A DNA stretch of 64,000 nucleotides from Marinobacter zhanjiangensis (GTDB taxonomy: Bacteria; Pseudomonadota; Gammaproteobacteria; Pseudomonadales; Oleiphilaceae): positions 1 through 64,000 of the forward strand of contig NZ_BMXV01000002.1 of assembly GCF_014651935.1 (NCBI RefSeq), in the 5' to 3' direction. How positions within the stretch are numbered: position 1 is the stretch's first letter; every line of letters begins with the position of its first letter. The translations under genes were made by a program, and so were the position numbers. Below, one piece after another: positions 7,675 to 15,813 of the stretch. Under the pieces are notes generated by a model. That model had not been told where the DNA came from. It made no database searches and was given only the letters and a program-made list of their open reading frames with translations.

Positions 7675-10319
7675 AGCTGCAACGTGTGCGCATCGAGCAG
7701 GTGCGTCAGTTCCGCAAGCCACTGGTTCTGGACAGCCTGCAGCCGGGTCTGAACCTGATCCATGGTCCCAATGAATCCGGCAAAAGCACCCTGGTACGGG
7801 CCATTCGCGCCGCGTTTTTCGAGCGTTATCGTTCAACAACGGTAGACGACCTCGCCCCCTGGGGCGATTCAGCGGCAGCACCCACCATCGAGCTGGACTT
7901 CGAGCATCAGGAGAAGAGCTGGCACTTGACCAAGAGTTTCCTGAAACGAAAACGGTGCAACCTGAAAGTTGGTACAGACAGTTACAGTGAAGACGAGGCG
8001 GAAGAAAAGCTCGCAGAACTGCTTGGCTACCAGTACCCGAAACGCGGTGTCAGCAAGGCGGAACACTGGGGTATCCCGGGATTGCTCTGGGTCGAGCAGG
8101 GTACCGGCCAGGATATCGAGCAGGCCGTAGAGCACGCCGGAGACCATCTGAAGTCCGCCCTTAATTCACTGGTGGGGGAAGTGGCCAGCTCCGGTGGCGA
8201 CGAACTCATTGAATCCGTGCGTTCCCGACGAGATACCCTGCTCACCTCAACCGGCAAACCCCGTGGTGATTACCTGCAGCTGGAGAGAGATCGTGATCAG
8301 TATCAACAGGACATCGAAGCGCTCGAGGAGCGGATCCGCAATTACCAGGACCAGGTTGACCGACTACAGGAGCTGACCCGGGAGTACGAGCAAGCCGAGG
8401 AAGAACGCCCCTGGGAAGACGCCCAACGGCAACTGGATCAGGCCAGAGAACGATACCAGCAGGTAGAGCGTCTGGAGCAGGATCAGAAGCAGGACGAGGC
8501 TGCGCTCGAGCAATTGCTACGGCACCAACATCTGCTGAAGCAGAACAGGGACCATCTTGAAAACCTGACCCGCCAGCTTGAGGGGCGAAAAGCCGAGCTT
8601 GACAGGGCACAGCGTGAGTTCGAGCAAACGCAGGCAAGCACTGCGGCCATTACCAGTGGTCTGGCTGATGCAACGTCCGCCTACGAGACCGCTGAAAAGC
8701 AGCTTGAAATGGCCCGCCTGCTGGAAACCCGCACCAGACTGGAACAGGACATTCGCCGCCTTGAGCAGCAGAACCGGACGCTGTGCCAGAACCTGGACAA
8801 GGCTCGTGACCACCAGAAACAGCTTGACGAGGCCAGGGCCGAAGCCCGGGTGAATCAGATCGATGCCAGCGCAGTAAAAACGCTGAAACGCACCGAACAG
8901 CAGCTGAACGAAGAAACCATACGCTCACAGACCATTGCCACCCGCCTGAGCTGGCAACTGGAACCGGGTGTATCGGTCACCCTGAACGGTGCACCAATTG
9001 ATGAGCAGGGAGAGAAGCAACTGCTGGAGGAATCCAGCCTGGCCATTCCCGGTGTGGGTACTCTGGGCATCACCCCCGGGGGCGAGGAACTGGCCAGCAC
9101 CCGTCGCAAACTGAATGCGTTGCAGCAGACCCTGGCTGAACAGATCAAGACTCTGGGTGTGAATTCGGTTGAGCAGGCGGAGACCCGGCTGGCGGCTTAT
9201 GAAACGGCCCGGCGCACGCTGCAGCACGCCGAAGAGTTGTTCAAATCGGTCGCGCCGGCCGGTATCGATCCGTTGGCGTCCGAGCAGAAGGACATCGAGG
9301 TTGGACTGGATAAGGCCAGAGCCCAGCTGCAGGCGACACCCGAACCGGATACGTCCCAGGGAGTGCCTGACATGGCCGAGGCCGAAGCGGCCTTTACCCG
9401 GGCAGCAGGCAGACTTGAAAAGGCCGAAACCGAGGAACAAAAGCATCGGGCGGATTTGCTGACCAGAAAACAGGCACGGGACAGTGCCAGCGCAGAGTGG
9501 CAGCGCCTGGCCGAGGAAGAACAAAGCCCGGAGCGCCAGCAACAACTCCGGCAGCTGGCCGACGATCTGGCCGACAACGAAGCCCGGAAGACGGAACTGG
9601 AAACCCGCCTCAGAAACCGTGAGCAGGAAATCCGGGAAGCCCGCCCGAACATGCTCCGGCAGGATATCGAACGCTACCAGAAAAGCATCAGCCATCTTCG
9701 GCAGGCACAGGAAACCCGGGGGCGCGAGCTGAGGGATATCAGGGTCAGGCTGGAAGCCTGGGGTGCGGAAGGCCTGGAAGAACAACTGAATGAACAGCGG
9801 GCAAAGCTGGAGCAATGCGAGCGCCGCTATCAGGAGCTGCATCGCCGGGCCCTCGCCCTGGACCTGTTGCTGTCGTTATTGACGGAAAAGCGCCAGGCAC
9901 TGACACGCCGCCTACAGGCACCGCTGCAGAAACACCTCAATCACTATTTATCGTTACTGTTTCCCGACGCCTCACTTGAAGTGGATGAGCAGCTGAAACC
10001 CGGAACGTTCAGCCGGGGCACTGAGCTGGGTCAGATTGTCGAATTGAGCTTCGGGGCCAGGGAGCAAATGGGGCTGATCAGTCGTCTCGCCTATGCGGAT
10101 CTGTTGCGGGAAGCGGGAAGACCCACTCTGGTGATCCTGGACGATACGCTGGTACACAGTGACAGTGATCGGCTTGAGGATATGAAACGCATCCTGTTCG
10201 ACGCGGCCAGTCGGCACCAGATCCTGTTGTTTACCTGCCATCCTCAGAACTGGAATGACCTTGGTGTTCCACCCATCGACCTACAGAGCCTGAAGGTTCA
10301 GGCCGTTGCAGCGTTATGA
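7671..10319 (+). CDS. SbcC/YhaN-like SMC-type AAA ATPase
   Basis: An 882-aa SMC/Rad50-like ATPase paired with the phosphoesterase. It has a Walker A GPNESGKST near residue 33, long heptad-rich coiled coils from about 180 to 760 with a short globular insert near residues 430-480, an ABC signature-like LSFGAREQ near residue 790, and a Walker B TLVILDD with D-loop near 820. No CxxC zinc-hook is visible in the coiled coil, unlike Rad50 or SbcC. This, together with the globular insert, points to the YhaN branch. Role: probably DNA-end processing at the nucleoid, inferred from the pair. Confidence 0.85.
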   Translation: MKLQRVRIEQVRQFRKPLVLDSLQPGLNLIHGPNESGKSTLVRAIRAAFFERYRSTTVDDLAPWGDSAAAPTIELDFEHQEKSWHLTKSFLKRKRCNLKVGTDSYSEDEAEEKLAELLGYQYPKRGVSKAEHWGIPGLLWVEQGTGQDIEQAVEHAGDHLKSALNSLVGEVASSGGDELIESVRSRRDTLLTSTGKPRGDYLQLERDRDQYQQDIEALEERIRNYQDQVDRLQELTREYEQAEEERPWEDAQRQLDQARERYQQVERLEQDQKQDEAALEQLLRHQHLLKQNRDHLENLTRQLEGRKAELDRAQREFEQTQASTAAITSGLADATSAYETAEKQLEMARLLETRTRLEQDIRRLEQQNRTLCQNLDKARDHQKQLDEARAEARVNQIDASAVKTLKRTEQQLNEETIRSQTIATRLSWQLEPGVSVTLNGAPIDEQGEKQLLEESSLAIPGVGTLGITPGGEELASTRRKLNALQQTLAEQIKTLGVNSVEQAETRLAAYETARRTLQHAEELFKSVAPAGIDPLASEQKDIEVGLDKARAQLQATPEPDTSQGVPDMAEAEAAFTRAAGRLEKAETEEQKHRADLLTRKQARDSASAEWQRLAEEEQSPERQQQLRQLADDLADNEARKTELETRLRNREQEIREARPNMLRQDIERYQKSISHLRQAQETRGRELRDIRVRLEAWGAEGLEEQLNEQRAKLEQCERRYQELHRRALALDLLLSLLTEKRQALTRRLQAPLQKHLNHYLSLLFPDASLEVDEQLKPGTFSRGTELGQIVELSFGAREQMGLISRLAYADLLREAGRPTLVILDDTLVHSDSDRLEDMKRILFDAASRHQILLFTCHPQNWNDLGVPPIDLQSLKVQAVAAL

Positions 10320-10417
10320 GCCGGTGCCGGCGTAGCTACGCTTTACGGTATGAACCTTCAGGCGGCGCATAACACGGTGTTCCCGGTGAGACCGGCGCGC
10401 TCGCGGACAGGGCGGGG

Positions 10418-12448
10418 TCAGACCATGTCCCGTGGAATGGTTTCATTCCAGTTTCTTGAAAACACGCGCGTCTCTCCCTCCCAGGCATCCAGTTGTGCAT
10501 GGATGTAGAAGTGCTCGGCATCGCAGGTCATCACCGTACGGGTGACGGTTTCCACGTGCCAGTCGCCACGACGAAAACCCCATTCGCACAGGGTTTCGCC
10601 ACGCAATGAGCTGAACTCGTCGTTACAGTAGGTGTACCACTCACGGGTACTGCGCTTTATTTCCAGGTCCACGTCGGTCAGACGGGTCCAGCCTGGATCA
10701 TTGACCACCTCAAGCGTTGATATGTCGTTGGCCAGGTCGCGTTTTACCCACCAGTTGTTGTGCGCCCTTTCCAGCGCCACCTGACTGATCGGGGGGGCAC
10801 CCTCCGGTTTTTCAAACTCGGGTTCCGGCGGCTGGTCATGAGGTTGATGGGCAGGAATGATGAAGCGGCTGCCCGACGGGAAAATGGTCAGCCTGGCCGG
10901 TTCGGGAGCGGCCCAGGCGAGCGGGAAATAGGAGGTAGACAATGACAGGCGAAGCCGGTGTCCCGCGGGAAAATGCTGACCGCAGCCATTGAGTGTCAGC
11001 CGGATCCGGTAACGCTTGCCGGGAACCAACTCTTCCGGGGACTCGTGGCTGTCCCGATGGCAGAGGTTGAGGACACCATAGGTCACCCGTGTGGTCTTGT
11101 CATCGGGCGCCATGTCTGACAGCCGCGCGGCCAGCATGGCCACGGGGCGGTCCGAAGACAGCTCCACCTCCAATACCGGTGAACCCAGCAGTTCCAGCGG
11201 CTGCTCCAACGGCTCGGATTCGAATATCAGGGCGCCGCCATCCTCTTCACGTTGATCATGGGGCAGGTCCGGGGTAGCCGCGTAGGAACACCATTTGCCC
11301 GCGAACAGCCCCACGCTCAGTGGCGATTGTACGGTTCGCGGCTTATCGTTCGTTACCTCACCTTCTGGCAGCAGGCGGTTGCCACTGTCCAGTTGTAGCG
11401 TCTGCATGACCACATGGCGGCTGGGCCACTCCGGTTCCGCCAGCCAGCGTCCCGGCCTTTCCTGATAACGGGTAAAGGGCGGAAGACTGTCTTGCAGCCA
11501 GGCGCGCAGCACCGGCTCGCGGTCCATACCGTTGTCCTTGCCCTTGAGCCAGTGGTCCCACCAGCGCACCGCCTCCTGCAGGAATCCGATGGCGGGGCCG
11601 GGCACGCCCTCATGGGGATACATGTGGCTCCACGGGCCAATCAGGCCCTGGCGCGGTACCTTCAGGTTTTCCATCAGGCGGAAAACCGCATTGGAATAAC
11701 CGTCCGCCCAGCCGCTCACCGCCATCACCGGGCACTGGATATCGTTCCAGTCCTCGCACACGGAGCCATGCTTCCAGTAGTCGGTGCGATGGGGATGACG
11801 CAGCCACTCGACCACCCAGGGTTCATTGGCGCGCAGGCGCTCGAACCAGAGGGCGCGCCACTGCTCGCCGACCATCTCGGGATCCGGTGGCAGAGAGTTG
11901 AAAGCGAACATGGTGGAGGCCCAGGACAGATTATCCCCTAGCAGGCAGCCACCCATGTAATGCACATCGTCGGCGTAACGGTCGTCGGTGGCGCAAACGG
12001 AGACTACCGCCTTCAGTTCCGGCGGCTGCATGGCGGCGATCTGCAGGCCATTGAAGCCCCCCCAGGAGATACCTATCATCCCGGCATTGCCATTGCACCA
12101 GGGTTGTTGTGCCAGCCAGCGCAGGATTTCGCAGCCGTCATCCAGCTCCAGCTGGACATATTCATCCGTCAGCGCACCATCGGAGTCGCCGCTGCCTCGC
12201 ATATCCACGCGCACAGCCGCATAGCCGTGGCCGGCAAAGTAGGGGTGCATCACGGCGTCTCGCGGACGGGTCATGTCCCGGCGACGATAGGGGATGTATT
12301 CCAGTATCGCCGGAACCGGCGCATCCTCTGCCCCCTCAGGCAGCCAGATGCGGGCGGCAAGCTCCACGCCATCAGGCATGGGGATGCGTACATGCTCCAT
12401 CTCACGAACATTATAAGGCAGGTCGTTTGCTACCTGGGGTGAGCTCAT
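10418..12448 (-). CDS. CocE/NonD family hydrolase (X-Pro dipeptidyl-peptidase S15 fold)
   Basis: A 676-aa serine hydrolase of the S15/CocE class, acting on esters or peptide bonds; substrate not predictable. The alpha/beta-hydrolase part runs to about residue 300 with the nucleophile in GISWGG, an RVDMRGSGDSDG segment before it, and a later GPWSHMYP histidine motif. A jelly-roll C-terminal domain follows from about 330. The start at 12448 is used because AGGAGG lies just upstream and it overlaps the ATP-grasp gene by 4 bp; the open frame runs on without family sequence. No signal peptide is seen. Coupling to an ATP-grasp ligase suggests that one makes and the other cuts an amide or ester. Confidence 0.85.
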   Translation of the reverse strand: MSSPQVANDLPYNVREMEHVRIPMPDGVELAARIWLPEGAEDAPVPAILEYIPYRRRDMTRPRDAVMHPYFAGHGYAAVRVDMRGSGDSDGALTDEYVQLELDDGCEILRWLAQQPWCNGNAGMIGISWGGFNGLQIAAMQPPELKAVVSVCATDDRYADDVHYMGGCLLGDNLSWASTMFAFNSLPPDPEMVGEQWRALWFERLRANEPWVVEWLRHPHRTDYWKHGSVCEDWNDIQCPVMAVSGWADGYSNAVFRLMENLKVPRQGLIGPWSHMYPHEGVPGPAIGFLQEAVRWWDHWLKGKDNGMDREPVLRAWLQDSLPPFTRYQERPGRWLAEPEWPSRHVVMQTLQLDSGNRLLPEGEVTNDKPRTVQSPLSVGLFAGKWCSYAATPDLPHDQREEDGGALIFESEPLEQPLELLGSPVLEVELSSDRPVAMLAARLSDMAPDDKTTRVTYGVLNLCHRDSHESPEELVPGKRYRIRLTLNGCGQHFPAGHRLRLSLSTSYFPLAWAAPEPARLTIFPSGSRFIIPAHQPHDQPPEPEFEKPEGAPPISQVALERAHNNWWVKRDLANDISTLEVVNDPGWTRLTDVDLEIKRSTREWYTYCNDEFSSLRGETLCEWGFRRGDWHVETVTRTVMTCDAEHFYIHAQLDAWEGETRVFSRNWNETIPRDMV

Positions 12449-13755
12449 CCGTCCTCCTGGTGGCCGTGACGAAACCGGAAATCCAGTCGTGCCTTTATCT
12501 GGTCTGCCTTTTGGTCGATGTCTTCCACACTGTCGCCGCCCACGAACAGCACGGCGTACTCGAAGCTGTAGCTGTCCTGGTGGAGCATGTCGCTGAGCCT
12601 GCTGCCCTGTTCCGCCTCCACCTGAATTTGGCACCCCGGCATATCGTTCTCAATGGCACGAACCTCATCCGCATCGGGCACCCGCTCGACCACGCCGTCC
12701 TGATGTTCACGCAGCATGATCTTGGCAGCATATTGGTACTTGCCGCCTTCCGGAGGAAAATTCGGCTCGCGCCCCAACGCGACGTCCACCATGGCCTGAA
12801 GGTTGGAGCTTCCGTCCACCATTTCGAATAGCGGACTATGCGATTTGGAGCAACGGGTATTCACTTCCAGCATCCACACGGAGCCGTCTTCCTCGTTATA
12901 AAAAAACTCGATATTGAACGGCGAGTTGTCGAAGCCCGTCTGCTCCATAAAGCGTTGACAATCTTCGAACATGATGTCCTGAATCGATGCCGGCATGCCG
13001 GAAGGATACTGATAGCGAGAGAAGGAAGAACCGACCGCACCCTCGCGCAGCGAGTCCACTACCCCGTAGATTGTGACCTCTCCATTGAGCACATAACCTT
13101 CCAGGGTGCACTGCACTCCCGCAGAGACGATTTCTTCGGCGATACAGTGCCAACCGTCGACAGGCGCGATATCGTCCGGAATCTCAGCCATTGCCAGGAT
13201 ATGGTTGAAGGGTTCGGCAAACACATGGATACGATCACGGGTCTGCCTGATGGCATGTTCAAAGTCCTGCCGGTTATCGACATGAAAACCCAATTGCGAG
13301 GAATGCGCCCGCACAGGTTTGATCCAGAAGGGGTAAGGTAGTGGCGGCTTGTCCAGCACGCTCTCGTCGAATGGGTTCACGCCCGCGAAACTGGGTGTCT
13401 GCCGTGGCGCCACCCGTCTTTCTTCCACCCGCGCCCAGTACTTGTGCTCGCAGCGCAAGGTGGCTTCCAGGGAGGGGCCCCGCAGGTTCCACTCTCGCCG
13501 CAGGACGGGTAGCATGCTGGCAGTGGGGAAGTCCCAGTATCCAACGATGGCATCCACCGTCCCGGGAAAATTCTTCAGCGTCTGCCGGGCACGGTCCAGA
13601 AGCTCTGCCATATCATATTCTGTTGTGTCGACAGCCGTCTTCATATCAAGTACGGGACGGAAGACCATCTCCTCACTGCCCCGAAGCCTCTCAAGCATGG
13701 CCTGGTTAAAGTCATCCATGGCCAAAACAAATATGTTCTTTTTCGACACTGCCAT
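12445..13755 (-). CDS. ATP-grasp ligase
   Basis: A 436-aa ATP-grasp family enzyme, which joins a carboxylate to an amine or thiol through an acyl phosphate. The preATP-grasp region carries a VGYWDFPTA segment, then RCEHKYWARVE, the ATP-binding PFWIKPVRAHSS with its lysine near residue 145, and the metal-binding MLEVNTRCSKSHSP near residue 300, where E and N are expected ligands. Start chosen at MAVSKKN; the GGAGG is very close to it, so an upstream ATG (13773) is also possible. The hydrolase gene overlaps its 3' end. No biosynthetic neighbours identify the substrate. Confidence 0.8.
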   Translation of the reverse strand: MAVSKKNIFVLAMDDFNQAMLERLRGSEEMVFRPVLDMKTAVDTTEYDMAELLDRARQTLKNFPGTVDAIVGYWDFPTASMLPVLRREWNLRGPSLEATLRCEHKYWARVEERRVAPRQTPSFAGVNPFDESVLDKPPLPYPFWIKPVRAHSSQLGFHVDNRQDFEHAIRQTRDRIHVFAEPFNHILAMAEIPDDIAPVDGWHCIAEEIVSAGVQCTLEGYVLNGEVTIYGVVDSLREGAVGSSFSRYQYPSGMPASIQDIMFEDCQRFMEQTGFDNSPFNIEFFYNEEDGSVWMLEVNTRCSKSHSPLFEMVDGSSNLQAMVDVALGREPNFPPEGGKYQYAAKIMLREHQDGVVERVPDADEVRAIENDMPGCQIQVEAEQGSRLSDMLHQDSYSFEYAVLFVGGDSVEDIDQKADQIKARLDFRFRHGHQEDG

Positions 13756-13931
13756 TTCCTCCACCCGGATCATTGAGTCCGGCGACTTACTGGTCAGTTG
13801 AAGGGTCTCGCTAACACGTGCTGCATCGTCGGATACCACTAACAGTAACCATAGCACACACAGACATTGGTGGGCCGGCCGCCTTCTTGCGGGAGGCAAC
13901 CGCGAGAAGGCGGGTAGAGGGTAAAGCCGGA

Positions 13932-13963
13932 ATGGACTGTGCCACTAAAGCAGCACAGTCCAT
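13932..13963. repeat. Perfect inverted repeat (hairpin)
   Basis: ATGGACTGTGC (13932-13942) and GCACAGTCCAT (13953-13963) are exact 11-bp arms around a 10-base loop. It lies in the gap between the minus-strand PaaX-like gene and the ATP-grasp gene. No U-tract follows, so it could be a Rho-assisted terminator, a processing hairpin or an operator. Confidence 0.7.
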
Positions 13964-14070
13964 CGAGGCGTCAGCATCCTCGGATCCGTATGCGGAAGAT
14001 CCGGATTCAACATGGCAGACGGAGCAGAAACGGTCATCGTGAGGAGAGCCTCACTATCAATGACCTTATT

Positions 14071-14841
14071 TTAAGCCACCCCTAGTTGCTCAAACCAAAG
14101 CTTCTTCCCGCTTGCAATAAAGCGCGGCATGAGGCTGAGCAAATAATGCCGGTCCTCAGGGCCGTCCCACTCTTCGGGTAGCAGCGGATCCGTATTTAAC
14201 GCCCATACTGCTTTTCGGCCAACACGAAGGAAGTGGCGGCAGGCTTCCCGTTCGGTGTTCCCATCGGTTGGTGTCGAGCTTATTAGAACTTCAATCTCGC
14301 GTGCGAGAGCCTGGAAAAGATCATTGCGAATCGACGTTCCCCAGAGCTGTTTCTCAGGCATGACAGAGAGGTCTGTTGCATGGAAAACCAGTGATTCGTT
14401 TGCCATGCCAAGCGCGCCCAACTCGTTGAGCAATTGCGGAAAAGAAAGATTAAGGTTTGCCGGACGCACAAAATAATCTCTCCGCGCTTCTACAAAGCCT
14501 CGATGCCAAAGCGCGTTTTCGTGTGAGCGCCAATCCGAACGATTGGACCGGGACACCAACTGCGTTGACGCCACCCACCAGTCTTTCTGCCACGACTTGA
14601 CCAATTCTTCCAGACGCGTCCATCGGGACTGTTCATTGATCCAGGTGCCTGTCTTCGCCAAGTGCCATTCACCCCTTCGTGGACTTTCGATTAACCCATC
14701 TGTGGCCAGACGGCTTGTGGCAACCCGCATGGAGCCCGACTTGAAGCCCATGATTTCGCCGCTTCGGGCCAGCATGGGAGACGTAAGGGCAATATCGGCG
14801 GCAACCGACAGTACATCCAGGATGACCAGCCTGGGAGTCAT
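14071..14841 (-). CDS. PaaX-family-like transcriptional regulator
   Basis: A 256-aa regulator resembling PaaX, the repressor of phenylacetyl-CoA catabolism. The N-terminus gives a winged-helix pattern (TPRLVILDVL, then GSMRVATSRLATDGLIESPRRGEWHL), followed by a central domain with the WW-containing region and a C-terminal domain ending in a helical HFLRVGRKAVWALNTDPLLPEEW segment, as in PaaX. It diverges from a crotonase/acyl-CoA synthetase pair, so it probably represses that operon and responds to an acyl-CoA. The start at 14841 is one option; a GTG at 14877 would add 12 residues. Confidence 0.72.
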   Translation of the reverse strand: MTPRLVILDVLSVAADIALTSPMLARSGEIMGFKSGSMRVATSRLATDGLIESPRRGEWHLAKTGTWINEQSRWTRLEELVKSWQKDWWVASTQLVSRSNRSDWRSHENALWHRGFVEARRDYFVRPANLNLSFPQLLNELGALGMANESLVFHATDLSVMPEKQLWGTSIRNDLFQALAREIEVLISSTPTDGNTEREACRHFLRVGRKAVWALNTDPLLPEEWDGPEDRHYLLSLMPRFIASGKKLWFEQLGVA

Positions 14842-14864
14842 TTCCGGTAGATCGAGTTTTTTCA

Positions 14865-14895
14865 AGTTGACACTCACGGTGGTAAAGTTACACTT
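14865..14895 (+). promoter_or_regulatory. Crotonase promoter with tandem repeat operator
   Basis: TTGACA (14867-14872), 16 bp, then TACACT (14889-14894) gives a plausible sigma70 promoter for the crotonase operon. AGTTGACACT (14865-14874) and AGTTACACTT (14886-14895) are imperfect direct repeats 21 bp apart, two helical turns, overlapping both promoter boxes. They are a natural binding site for the divergent PaaX-like protein; that assignment is inference. Confidence 0.55.
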
Positions 14896-14937
14896 AAATG
14901 CAATAGATGAACAAAAACGTAACAAAAGGATCAAGGC

Positions 14938-15786
14938 ATGGCTTTTGAAAGTATTTCCTACTCGGTCGCTGACCGTGTTGCCACCATTATGCTGAATCGA
15001 CCGGAGTCATTAAACGCCATCGACGCGAATATGCCGTCGGAGTTGGCACAGGCTGTCGATATGGCGAACCGGGACAAGAATGTACACGTGGTTGTTCTGA
15101 CCGGAGCAGGGCGCTCCTTCTGCAGTGGTTACGACCTGAAGCATTACGCGCAAACGCCGGGTGCCAATGAGGGGCAGCAGGAGATGCCCTGGGACCCGAT
15201 GGTCGATTTCGACCTAATGTACGGTAATACCGAGAAATTCATGTCTCTTTGGCGCTCCAACAAGCCCACCATTGCCAAGGTGAACGGATATGCCGTGGCT
15301 GGCGGCAGCGATATCGCGCTGTGCTGTGATCTGGTGGTCATGACCGATGAAGGCAAGATCGGGTATCCACCTGCACGGGTATGGGGTATCCCGACACCTG
15401 CCATGTGGGTCTTCCGCCTGGGCGCGGAGAAAGCGAAACGGATGCTGTTCACAGGTGACCTGATCAATGGCCAAACCGCCAAAGACATGGGGCTTGTTCT
15501 CGATTCGGTTCCTGCGGATCAGTTGGATGAAATCGTGGATCAGCTGGCGGATCGCATCAAGGGTGTGCCCAGAAACCAGTTGATGATGAGCAAGCTGATG
15601 ATCAACTCCGCGTTCGACAACATGGGGCTGAAGACCACTCAGATGTTTGCATCCCTGTTCGATGGTGTTGCGCGGCATTCTCCTGAAGGCGTCTGGTTCA
15701 AGGAAAGGGCGGAGGAAGTTGGCTTCAAACAGGCCGTGCAAGAGCGTGATTCGGGCGATCCCATTGCGCCCGATGTCTCCAGATAA
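14938..15786 (+). CDS. Enoyl-CoA hydratase/isomerase (crotonase) family protein
   Basis: A 282-aa crotonase-fold enzyme acting on acyl-CoA thioesters. Both oxyanion-hole segments are visible: LTGAGRSFCSGYDL near residue 60 and VAGGSDIALCCDLVV near residue 122. Glutamate at the usual second catalytic site is not obvious; the segment GYPPARVWGIPTP replaces the common ExxLG pattern, so the reaction (hydration, isomerisation or hydrolysis) cannot be fixed. ATG follows AAAGGA. An acyl-CoA synthetase follows 27 bp downstream in the same operon, and a PaaX-like regulator diverges upstream. Confidence 0.88.
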   Translation: MAFESISYSVADRVATIMLNRPESLNAIDANMPSELAQAVDMANRDKNVHVVVLTGAGRSFCSGYDLKHYAQTPGANEGQQEMPWDPMVDFDLMYGNTEKFMSLWRSNKPTIAKVNGYAVAGGSDIALCCDLVVMTDEGKIGYPPARVWGIPTPAMWVFRLGAEKAKRMLFTGDLINGQTAKDMGLVLDSVPADQLDEIVDQLADRIKGVPRNQLMMSKLMINSAFDNMGLKTTQMFASLFDGVARHSPEGVWFKERAEEVGFKQAVQERDSGDPIAPDVSR

Positions 15787-15813
15787 CTACAAAAGCCGTT
15801 AACAAGGAGAGCA

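Noticed and set aside
8925..9842. Long minus-strand frame of 305 codons
   Set aside because: It is antisense to the coiled-coil ATPase gene and gives low-complexity Leu/Phe/Gly-rich protein; the GC-rich opposite strand explains it.
13818..14042. Short plus-strand ORF of 74 codons
   Set aside because: It spans a perfect inverted repeat, lacks a ribosome site and has no recognisable product.
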